Shown here: piece by piece, positions 15,212 to 21,691 of the stretch
Position numbering within the stretch: the stretch's first letter is position 1
Layout of the letters: each line of letters opens with the position of its first letter
Assembly: GCA_021205045.1 (NCBI GenBank)
Contig: JAJPYH010000309.1
Span: 8,629-35,093, forward strand
Direction: 5' to 3'
Length of the DNA: 26,465 nucleotides
Source of the DNA: Lachnospiraceae bacterium
GTDB lineage: Bacteria; Bacillota; Clostridia; Lachnospirales; Lachnospiraceae
Notes under the pieces: generated by a model
The model's database searches: none
What the model was told of the DNA's origin: nothing
Seen by the model: only the letters and a program-made list of their open reading frames with translations
Program-made: the position numbers and the translations under genes

Positions 15212-15778
15212 TTAGCGCGCCTGCTTCGCCGCCAGATACTCCCTGAAGCTCCCCTGCTTCTGATCCTTTTCGGATAAGGTCAGCTTCATGCCCGCCGGAA
15301 TGGGCCACTGCACGCCGATATCCGGATCATCAAAGCGAATGCCGCCCTCATCATTGGGGTGATAAAAGTCGGAGCATTTATAGACAAACTCCGCGTAATC
15401 GCTGAGCACCAGAAAGCCGTGGGCAAAATTCTTCGGAATAAAAAACTGCTTTTTATTCTCCTCGGAAAGAAGTACGCCATACCACTGGCCAAAGGTCTCA
15501 GAGCCCTCTCTGAGATCCACGGCCACATCGTAGACCTGCCCTCTGATCACTCTCACCAGCTTGTCCTGAGGATACTGATACTGAAAATGAAGTCCCCTGA
15601 GGACGCCCTGTTTGGAAGCCGACTGATTGTCCTGCACAAATACCTGGTCAATGCCCGCCTCCTTGAAATCATTGTAATTGTAGGTTTCCATAAAATATCC
15701 CCTGTTGTCCCCGTAGACCGCAGGAGTGATCACCTTCAGCCCATCGATCTGACAGGTTTCAACTGTGATTTTTCCCAT
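15212..15778 (-). CDS. rfbC: dTDP-4-dehydrorhamnose 3,5-epimerase
   Basis: A 188-residue RmlC/RfbC cupin enzyme, the third step of dTDP-L-rhamnose synthesis. Visible family motifs are DNRGYFMETYNYNDF, FVQDNQSASKQGVLRGLHFQ (with the catalytic His of RGLHFQ), DKLVRVIRGQVYDVAVDLR, QFFIPKNFAHGFLVLSD (second catalytic His/Asp region) and YKCSDFYHPNDEGGIRFDDP. The length is normal. ATG 15778 is chosen because AAGGAGG lies six bases upstream; an in-frame start 54 bases earlier would add residues foreign to the family. It lies between rfbA and the ABC permease, spaced 186 bp from rfbA and 12 bp from the permease. RfbB and RfbD are not in the window and must be encoded elsewhere if rhamnose is made. 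Confidence 0.97.
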   Translation of the reverse strand: MGKITVETCQIDGLKVITPAVYGDNRGYFMETYNYNDFKEAGIDQVFVQDNQSASKQGVLRGLHFQYQYPQDKLVRVIRGQVYDVAVDLREGSETFGQWYGVLLSEENKKQFFIPKNFAHGFLVLSDYAEFVYKCSDFYHPNDEGGIRFDDPDIGVQWPIPAGMKLTLSEKDQKQGSFREYLAAKQAR

Positions 15779-15964
15779 ATGTTCCTCCTTATGCAAAAGG
15801 CGCTGCGCAGAATAATCCTGTGTACCTTCCACAAAATCATCTACGGCCGCCCTGTCTTATATTACAGGAACCGCTTCACGAACCCTGTAATCAGATTTTC
15901 GCCTGCTGATGTCGGCTTTTATCGTCAGCCGCGTTGCTCCTTCCGATAAGCCAAATTCTCCCTC

Positions 15965-16834
15965 TTACAGCCCGTTTGCTACTTCCACAAGATATTTGCC
16001 GTAATTGGTCTTGAGCAGTGGCTCCGCCAGCTTCAGAAGCTGCTCCCTGTCGATGAAGCCCCTTCTGTAGGCGATCTCCTCGATGCAGGAAATATAAAGG
16101 CCCTGCCGCTTCTGGAAGGCCGCCACAAAATCCGAGGCATCCAGCAGAGCGTCATGATTGCCCGTGTCCAGCCAGGCCAGCCCCCTTCCCATGGTCTCCA
16201 CATGGAGCTTTCCCCTGCGCAGATACTCGTTGTTGATGCTGGTAATCTCAATCTCTCCCCGGGCCGAGGGCTTCACATTTTTGGCGATCTCCACCACATC
16301 ATTATCGTAAAAATACAGTCCCGGCACCGCGTAATTGCTCTTGGGATTTTCGGGCTTTTCCTCGATGGAAACAGCCATGCCGTTTTCGTCAAACTCCACC
16401 ACGCCGTACTCCCGCGGATCTCTTACATAGTAGCCGAAGATCGTAGCTCCCTCTTCTCTGGCCGCCACCTTCTTGAGCGTAGCGGAAAAGCTCTGCCCAT
16501 AGAAAATATTATCTCCCAGAATCAGGGCAACCCGGTCGGAACCGATGAATTTCTCACCGATCAGGAAAGCGTCCGCCAGCCCTCTGGGCTTCTCCTGAAC
16601 CGCGTATTCCAGCTTCATTCCCAGCTGGCTGCCGTCTCCCAAAAGCTCCTGAAATACCGGCACATCCCTGGGAGTGGAGATAATCAGCACCTCCCGGATA
16701 TAGGCCAGCATCAGAATGGAAAGCGGATAATAAATCATGGGCTTGTCGTACACCGGCATGATCTGCTTGGACACCGCCTTGGTCAACGGGTAAAGTCTTG
16801 TGCCGGAGCCCCCGGCAAGAATAATACCTTTCAT
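15965..16834 (-). CDS. rfbA: Glucose-1-phosphate thymidylyltransferase
   Basis: A 289-residue RmlA/RfbA enzyme making dTDP-glucose from dTTP and glucose-1-phosphate, the first step of dTDP-L-rhamnose and dTDP-amino-sugar synthesis. It begins with the signature MKGIILAGGSGTRLYPLT. The rest is diagnostic: KQIMPVYDKPMIYYPLSILMLA, EKPRGLADAFLIGEKFI, LILGDNIFYG (metal/phosphate site), FGYYVRDPREYGVVEFD, SIEEKP, GLAWLDTGNHDALLDAS, and an ending LLKTNYGKYL. The start at 16834 has AAGGAAG about 9-12 bases upstream; the ORF is open 37 codons further but without family similarity. It is the first gene of the polysaccharide locus in the transcription direction, and the 306-bp leader before it is rich in hairpins. 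Confidence 0.97.
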   Translation of the reverse strand: MKGIILAGGSGTRLYPLTKAVSKQIMPVYDKPMIYYPLSILMLAYIREVLIISTPRDVPVFQELLGDGSQLGMKLEYAVQEKPRGLADAFLIGEKFIGSDRVALILGDNIFYGQSFSATLKKVAAREEGATIFGYYVRDPREYGVVEFDENGMAVSIEEKPENPKSNYAVPGLYFYDNDVVEIAKNVKPSARGEIEITSINNEYLRRGKLHVETMGRGLAWLDTGNHDALLDASDFVAAFQKRQGLYISCIEEIAYRRGFIDREQLLKLAEPLLKTNYGKYLVEVANGL

Positions 16835-17140
16835 AGTGTTCTTCTTCCTTTTATTATTATGATACAAGGGACAAAAGGTCAGAAATCGAATGCTCGCATT
16901 CGCATTTATGACCTTGGGGACCGCAACGACATGAGGAAGGAGCAAATTTGGCCGCTTTTCAGGTCAAATTGTGCGGATTCCGAATGGCGTCATGGATTGC
17001 GAGAGCGTTTTTTGCGAAGCAATCCATGGTATCATACCCTTTTGTCACTTTAATCATTATTATACAGGAAACATCGCATCGGCCGCGCGGGCTGCATTAA
17101 CAGCCTTATCCCTGCGCGATCGTGTGCGTCATCCTTATCA
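16835..17140. other. Hairpin-rich 306-bp spacer upstream of rfbA
   Basis: There is no gene here. It contains the family B palindrome (16858-16921) and a second hairpin with perfect 10-bp arms CATGGATTGC (16991-17000) and GCAATCCATG (17019-17028). A GGCTG/CAGCC hairpin lies at about 17089-17104, just downstream of the GH25 gene. A TATAAT-like box on the minus strand (about 17057-17065) has no good -35. A promoter for rfbA probably lies here, but I cannot place it firmly. Confidence 0.5.
16858..16921 (-). repeat. Palindromic intergenic repeat, family B copy 2
   Basis: The arms AAGGTCAGAAATCGAATGC (16875-16893) and GCATTCGCATTTATGACCTT (16896-16915) pair with one mismatch and one bulge, with a two-base loop. 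Read on the minus strand, the arm and the following CTTTTGTCCCTTGTATCAT match the plus-strand copy at 4560-4645 at roughly four positions in five. The copy at 4560 differs mainly by about 24 extra bases in the loop. Confidence 0.7.
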
Positions 17141-20100
17141 TCAGTAATACCACATATTCAGGTCTACACTGCCGCTGATGCCGCTGATGCTCCCCGAAGA
17201 GGAGTACTGCCACATGTGGAAGGTGCCGGAATAGGTGGGCGCCGACGCATACTGAGCCAGCCACACCTTATAGGCGCTTAACTGCGACATATCCAGGAAG
17301 CTTGTCAGCCAGGTCTTATTGGCGTAAATTCCTGCGGAATAGCCGCTGTTGACGACGGTCTGGCAGAATGCCTTGACTATGGCCGTTCTGTCTGACACAC
17401 TTAAGGAATCCGCCCGCCCGTCTTTGGCGCTGTTGGAATACTCCACGTCAATATAAATCGGATAGGAGAGACTGTAGCCGCTGACCAGCTGCAGCACCAT
17501 GGACGCTTCCTCCACCGCCTCCGTGGTGGTGACGGCCTGGGAGAAGAAATACACGCCCACCTTGATGCCTGCGTTGATGGCTCCCTGAATGTTGGCTCTG
17601 AAGCGGGAGTCCTCCACCAGCACACCGGAGCCGTAGCCTCTGTACCCGCAGCGGATAATTGCGAAGCTGACGCCGGAGTTGGCTACCGCGGGCCAGTCGA
17701 TGGAGCCGTTATGGCTGGACACATCGATGCCAAAGGTACCCGCGCTTCCCTGCAGTGCGCCTTCGCTGTCAAAGGTATATTCAATGCCCTGAATTACCTG
17801 GGTGCCCGTCACGCGATTGCCGTTGGCGTCATAATAATATGTACTGCCGCTGATGGTCTGCCAGCCGGTATAGGTGTAGCTTTCTGTTTTCACATAGTAC
17901 TTCATACCGTCCGTATAATAATCGTTATAGGTGGCGACCCTGTAGCTGCCGTTCTCCAGCACATAGACGGCCTGGCCGTCCGTAGTCTTCAAGGCTGTAG
18001 TTGAGGAAGCCCTGACAGTGACTGTGCAGGTGACGGTACTGTACACTGAGGTTTTATTTTCATAATATACCTTGGCCGTGATGGTCGCTGTCCCCGCCGC
18101 TACGGCCGTAATCGTCGCTGAACTGCTGCTGCCGGACACCTTCGCCACGCTGGTGTTGCTGCTGCTGTATTCATACTTCAGTGTCTCACCGGAGGTTGCT
18201 CCGCTTACCGTCACGGCGATGGTGCCGGTCTTGCCCGCTGTCAGAGACAATGTGGAATTGTCAATGGACAGCGTAAGCGCCGAATAGGTCTTACTGACGG
18301 TAACTGTACACGTAGCTGTGGCATATTTACTGGTATTATTGGTGTAATAAGCCTTCACCGTGATGGTCGCCGTGCCTGCCGCGACTCCCGTGACCGTGGC
18401 CGTGCTGCCGCTGCCGGACGCTGTCGCTACGCTGGTGCTGCTGCTGGTATATTCATAAGTCAGGCTTTCCCCGGAGGTTGCTCCGCTTACAGAAGCGCTG
18501 AGGGTTCCGGTTCCTTTCACCGCCAGAGACAGAGTTGAATTGTCCAGCGACACGGTGAAATCAGAATAGCTCTTGCTGACGGTAATGGTGCATGTGGCGG
18601 TCGGTGCAGTCCCCTCATATTCATCGCAGACTGCCGTCACCGTGATCTTTGCCGTACCTGCCGCAACTGCCGTTACCTTGCCGTTTCCGTCCACTGTCGC
18701 TACACTCGTATTGTCGCTTGCGTAGCTGTAGCTCCAGGTTTCTCCATCTGACTTCCCTGAAACGGAAGGAGTGACAGTAGTTGTTCCTCCTACACTCAGG
18801 GCAGAAGACGCCGCTGAGACTGACAGAGTAATATCAGAATAATCTTTACTCGTGACTTCGGGCTCCTGCGCAGCCGCATTCACCGTCACCGTGCAGGTAT
18901 CCGTTTTTCCTGTCTCCGTGCCCTCAGAATCCTTTTCCGTTATGGTAATGACAACGCTGCCTTCCCCATTGGCCGTCACGGTTCCGTCCCCGGAAACTGA
19001 AGCCACGCTGTCGTCACTGCTGCTGTAGGTAAGCGTCTCGCCGTCAAGATCACTGTCGGCGGAAACAGAACCGGTCTCCCCCACTGTCAGAGTCAGCGAG
19101 GAGGTGCTGTTGGTAATTGCAGTCGCCAGAAAGCTCCTGGCCACCGAAGTCGCGGTGGGCACCTGAATCTGTGATTTACTGATCTCGGTATAGCTCTCTG
19201 AATTCAGAGTCTTGGTGCTCTCCACCCATTCCACTGTATTGGCCTTTACAGATTCCACCTCCAGCACTACCTGTGCTTCCTCCTCGGCCACATTGATCTC
19301 TGTCTCGTCCTTGATCTCCGCGGAGACATCTACTACTTCATATACAATCGTATCCCTGACAGTGACAGTTTCACTGGCGGTGCCAAAGGAGTATCGTTCG
19401 TACAGCTCTCCCTCCAGCTCAAGCATCGTGACTTTGTAGGTGCCGGACACCAGGCCGGACATATAGATAATGCCGTCCTTATCCTCATCTGTCCAGGTGT
19501 ATTCCTTTTGCTTGCTGTCTGTGACCTTTACGGAAAAGGGTACATTGGCAATCAGCTTTCCCGTACTGGCATTGGTAAATTTAATCTTTAAGTCCTTCTC
19601 CACAGAGGTCATGACAAGCGCCACATAAATGGTGTCGCTCTCATCCGTCTCCTCATATTCGCTGCCGGACGTTCCCGTCTGAGTGGTTCCCAGAAGTGTC
19701 GCCTGATAAGTAGAATTCTTACTCTCCATCAGGGCGCTTAAAGCTTCCTCCCCGATCACGCTCACATCCTCCAGAGTACTGCTGACACTGGAAAACGCTT
19801 CTACGGAGCTGCTTCCTCTTCCGGTGACGATAGCCACGGCAGCAACCATAAAAAAAGCAAGAATTAACAGTGCGGCTCCAAGAACCAGCTTCCCCTGCCC
19901 TTCACCAAAAAGAGCCGCAAAAAAGCCTTTCTCGTCCTCATCCTCCTCCATCTGGTTCATATCAAGGATATGGACATCTCCCCCAAAGAACTGCTCCCCG
20001 GGCAGATCCGAATCGTCATTCTCATAAGAATCGTCATCGTCAAAATACTCTTCTGCTTCCTCATTCTCCTGAAGGTCGTTATCAAAGTACTCTTCCGGCT

Positions 20101-20806
20101 CCTCATTCTCCTGAGGATCATCATTAAAGTATTCTTCCGCTTCCTCATCAGGCTCATCTAAGCCGCCGATATCATCCAACGTAAAAAACTCCCCATTGGT
20201 AAATCCGTCCTCCTCAGCGGCATCCTCCTCAGCGCCATTGTCTTCAATGACGGATTCCTCCTCGATGGCCTCCTCTTCGCCAACAAATTTCTCCCTGGCG
20301 GCATCCTCCCGAATGACAAAGGGCTCCTCTTCTGCATCATCCTCCCAGTCGGTCTCATCTTCGTCTATCCAGTCGCCGTCTTCATCCTCCTGGTCGGCTC
20401 CATCTTCATCTATCCAGTCGTCGCCGTCCTCGTCCTCCCAGTCGATCTCATCTTCCCCTTCCCAGTCGGCACTTTCCTCCTCTGTCCAGTCGGCGTCATC
20501 TTCACCGCTCCAGTCAGCGCCGTCTTCCTCAAAGAGCACTTTCTCAATATCCGCAGCATTCCGGGAGTCAGCTATTACCCTTTCGACAAGATTACCCTGC
20601 TCATCGAAATCGAATTCTTCGCCGTCAAAATCTTCCTCTCCGGCATAATCCCCATTCCCGGTATCATTCTCATCCTCGAAGTCGTCCTCCTCCTCAAGGT
20701 CTTCCTCCTCCGGTTCTTCATTACCGGGATCATCATCCTCAAAAGTCAGCTCCAGCCAGTCAGACTCTTCTTCCTCTTCATACTTTTTTCTTCCGAATAA
20801 CGCCAT
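17141..20806 (-). CDS. Membrane-anchored GH25 muramidase with Big_2 repeats and acidic cytoplasmic tail
   Basis: A 1221-residue protein with no signal peptide but one transmembrane helix at about 305-328 (LVLGAALLILAFFMVAAVAIVTG), so the first 300 residues should be cytoplasmic. That tail is extremely acidic and has two repeat zones (DW/ED repeats at 94-158, EEYF repeats at 222-264). Outside lie a stalk (330-560) with a Cna-B-like segment near 405-490, four Big_2 Ig-like domains (about 568-642, 657-743, 748-837, 841-931), a YTGWQTISGSTYYYDANG wall-binding repeat region (975-1020) and a C-terminal GH25 domain from 1024. GH25 landmarks are FGIDVSSHNGSIDW (D1028), FAIIRCGYRGYG, VGVYFFSQA and YPIYIDVEY (D1120, E1122). 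It should cleave the glycan strand of peptidoglycan. AAGGA about seven bases upstream supports the start. It lies just upstream of the polysaccharide operon and has its own promoter. Confidence 0.93.
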   Translation of the reverse strand: MALFGRKKYEEEEESDWLELTFEDDDPGNEEPEEEDLEEEDDFEDENDTGNGDYAGEEDFDGEEFDFDEQGNLVERVIADSRNAADIEKVLFEEDGADWSGEDDADWTEEESADWEGEDEIDWEDEDGDDWIDEDGADQEDEDGDWIDEDETDWEDDAEEEPFVIREDAAREKFVGEEEAIEEESVIEDNGAEEDAAEEDGFTNGEFFTLDDIGGLDEPDEEAEEYFNDDPQENEEPEEYFDNDLQENEEAEEYFDDDDSYENDDSDLPGEQFFGGDVHILDMNQMEEDEDEKGFFAALFGEGQGKLVLGAALLILAFFMVAAVAIVTGRGSSSVEAFSSVSSTLEDVSVIGEEALSALMESKNSTYQATLLGTTQTGTSGSEYEETDESDTIYVALVMTSVEKDLKIKFTNASTGKLIANVPFSVKVTDSKQKEYTWTDEDKDGIIYMSGLVSGTYKVTMLELEGELYERYSFGTASETVTVRDTIVYEVVDVSAEIKDETEINVAEEEAQVVLEVESVKANTVEWVESTKTLNSESYTEISKSQIQVPTATSVARSFLATAITNSTSSLTLTVGETGSVSADSDLDGETLTYSSSDDSVASVSGDGTVTANGEGSVVITITEKDSEGTETGKTDTCTVTVNAAAQEPEVTSKDYSDITLSVSAASSALSVGGTTTVTPSVSGKSDGETWSYSYASDNTSVATVDGNGKVTAVAAGTAKITVTAVCDEYEGTAPTATCTITVSKSYSDFTVSLDNSTLSLAVKGTGTLSASVSGATSGESLTYEYTSSSTSVATASGSGSTATVTGVAAGTATITVKAYYTNNTSKYATATCTVTVSKTYSALTLSIDNSTLSLTAGKTGTIAVTVSGATSGETLKYEYSSSNTSVAKVSGSSSSATITAVAAGTATITAKVYYENKTSVYSTVTCTVTVRASSTTALKTTDGQAVYVLENGSYRVATYNDYYTDGMKYYVKTESYTYTGWQTISGSTYYYDANGNRVTGTQVIQGIEYTFDSEGALQGSAGTFGIDVSSHNGSIDWPAVANSGVSFAIIRCGYRGYGSGVLVEDSRFRANIQGAINAGIKVGVYFFSQAVTTTEAVEEASMVLQLVSGYSLSYPIYIDVEYSNSAKDGRADSLSVSDRTAIVKAFCQTVVNSGYSAGIYANKTWLTSFLDMSQLSAYKVWLAQYASAPTYSGTFHMWQYSSSGSISGISGSVDLNMWYY
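18014..18565 (-). repeat. Tandem near-identical Big_2 domains in GH25 gene
   Basis: Residues 748-837 and 841-931 are two adjacent Ig-like units of about 92 residues sharing LSxDNSTLSL, SGATSGE, YEY, TSVA and VAAGTATIT at the same offsets. The two preceding units (568-743) are more diverged. The similarity extends to the DNA, so unequal crossing-over could change domain number. Confidence 0.8.
20015..20527 (-). repeat. Acidic peptide repeats in the cytoplasmic tail of the GH25 protein
   Basis: Residues 94-158 repeat a roughly 9-10-residue unit built on ADW/DDW followed by E and D residues. Residues 222-264 repeat a 16-residue unit (EEYFNDDPQENEEPEE and two variants). The repeats are visible in DNA as runs of the trinucleotides tcc, tct and tca on the plus strand. 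Confidence 0.8.
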
Positions 20807-20833
20807 ACCTGTTTCCTTTTTCTACAATAGATC

Positions 20834-20856
20834 ATTATGCCCTGTCAGGGCATAAT
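20834..20856. promoter_or_regulatory. 11-bp-arm palindrome in the GH25 leader
   Basis: ATTATGCCCTG and CAGGGCATAAT form perfect arms around a single T. It lies between the predicted transcription start (about 20873) and the GH25 start codon. It could be an operator or an mRNA hairpin; there is no T-run, so it is not a terminator. Confidence 0.55.
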
Positions 20857-20879
20857 ATCTCCAACCACAATGATAGTTC

Positions 20880-20909
20880 AGTATAGCATACCTGCGCTCT
20901 TCATTTCAA
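20880..20909 (-). promoter_or_regulatory. Predicted sigma-A promoter of the GH25 gene
   Basis: On the minus strand, TTGAAA (20904-20909) is followed by 18 bp and TATACT (20880-20885), each one mismatch from consensus. It lies about 75 bases upstream of the GH25 start codon. Confidence 0.65.
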
Positions 20910-20939
20910 GACCCATTCCCGCCGTCACCCTGTTTTTTT

Positions 20940-21139
20940 GTTACTATTCACAGCCGCTTCCCCTCACATGCGCAAAAGCGTCCAGCAGAGCTGTCCGACG
21001 CAGCAAAATATACTGCTCATCTTTTTGCTTATGTGGGGGAAGTGACTGATTCACAGTCAACTTGAAATGTATAATCAGTCTCTTACAAGCGAACTTGACG
21101 ATCCTGATTATACATTTCAAGTCGGCTGTGAATAGTAAC
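20940..21139. repeat. Palindromic MITE-like repeat, family A copy 2
   Basis: A 200-bp element with perfect 17-bp inverted ends, GTTACTATTCACAGCCG (20940-20956) and its complement (21123-21139). Its left arm (GCTTCCCCTCACATGCGC and on) and inner right arm (CTCATCTTTTTGCTTATGTG) are almost identical to copy 1 at 3222-3385. Copy 2 carries an extra hairpin with perfect 19-bp arms at 21060-21078 and 21104-21122, placed between the inner right arm and the right end. It lies between the divergent GH25 and zinc-ribbon genes. Confidence 0.88.
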
Positions 21140-21164
21140 GTTTTTTTATTTCTATTCACAGCCG
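21123..21164. repeat. Facing family A ends forming a hairpin with T-run
   Basis: The right end of copy 2 (CGGCTGTGAATAG, 21123-21135) faces another end sequence, CTATTCACAGCCG (21152-21164). The two pair perfectly over 13 bp across a loop that contains TTTTTTT. The second end has no full element behind it, so it looks like a solo or decayed half copy. Confidence 0.65.
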
Positions 21165-21205
21165 CATAAGGCAGGATCCTGTCGGAATCTGTCACCTGAC
21201 TATTC

Positions 21206-21234
21206 TTGACTTTTACGGAAGATAATGTCAAAAT
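21206..21234 (+). promoter_or_regulatory. Possible promoter for the zinc-ribbon gene
   Basis: TTGACT (21206-21211), a 17-bp spacer and CAAAAT (21229-21234) precede the zinc-ribbon start codon by about 80 bases. The -35 is good and the -10 is weak. Confidence 0.35.
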
Positions 21235-21313
21235 ATGATCACGCAACAGAAAGACAAAGCTTACTAACCGCCGCAGACCCGCTTTGCGGCAGTCCCTTAC
21301 GGAGAATAGGATC

Positions 21314-21523
21314 ATGCTGTACATGCATTACTGCTCAAACTGCCATTATATTCACATGCTCAATGGCCACAAAACCCTCTGCCCCACCTGCAGAATGCAG
21401 CTAAGGGAGTTAAATATTTCCTACCTGGATTACATCGCGCTGGACCGGGAGGAGAGAATGGAGCTGTGCCGCAGACTTGACGAAGCCGCCGCGGGAAAAC
21501 GCCCCGTTATCACAATTCCTTAA
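21314..21523 (+). CDS. Small zinc-ribbon protein of unknown function
   Basis: A 69-residue protein (MLYMHYCSNCHYIH start). Two CxxC pairs, C7-SN-C10 and C23-PT-C26, form a plausible treble-clef or zinc-ribbon site in the first 30 residues. The rest is a charged helical tail (YLDYIALDREERMELCRRLDEAAAG) ending in PVITIP. There is no membrane segment or known catalytic motif. ATG 21314 is chosen because GGAG at 21301-21304 lies nine bases upstream; a TTG at 21284 is in frame but would overlap the ribosome site. It is on the plus strand, upstream of the SGNH gene and divergent to GH25. I do not recognise a named family. The zinc site suggests a nucleic-acid or protein-binding adaptor, which is inference only. 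Confidence 0.75.
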   Translation: MLYMHYCSNCHYIHMLNGHKTLCPTCRMQLRELNISYLDYIALDREERMELCRRLDEAAAGKRPVITIP

Positions 21524-21538
21524 CAATCCTGTGCTAAA

Positions 21539-21571
21539 GTGGACAGCATGTTGCAGCTGTCCGCTTCTTTT
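21539..21571 (+). terminator. Probable terminator after the zinc-ribbon gene
   Basis: GTGGACAGC (21539-21547) and GCTGTCCGC (21556-21564) form a 9-bp stem (one G-U pair) over an 8-nt loop, followed by TTCTTTT. It starts 16 bases after the TAA at 21523. A second hairpin with 9-bp arms (TTTGCGGCA, 21569-21577, and TGCCGCAAA, 21592-21600) borrows part of its T-tract. Confidence 0.6.
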
Positions 21572-21691
21572 GCGGCAGCTTACTTAGCAATTGCCGCAAA
21601 GTCATTTATACACCCTGCTCTGGCTGATGCACGAATCTCAGACACGAAAAGCCCGTCCGCAGCCTGCATTTTTTCAAAGGATGTTTATTTT

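Larger units (their letters stand above)
20807..21313. other. 507-bp spacer with promoters and family A repeat
   Basis: No gene is evident. From left to right it holds the GH25 5' leader with a palindrome (20834-20856), the GH25 promoter (20880-20909), the family A repeat (20940-21139), a half-end of the same repeat (21152-21164) and a likely plus-strand promoter (21206-21234). A small GCCGCA/TGCGGC hairpin at about 21270-21290 lies just before the zinc-ribbon gene. Confidence 0.7.

Noticed and set aside
16991..17028. A terminator for the GH25 gene or for a transcript entering rfbA
   Set aside because: The hairpin has its run of T/A in the loop, not after the stem, on either strand.
20196..20648. 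A serine-rich plus-strand frame resembling a mucin-like protein
   Set aside because: It is the complement of the Asp/Glu repeats of the GH25 protein; the Ser runs are an artefact of reading those codons backwards.
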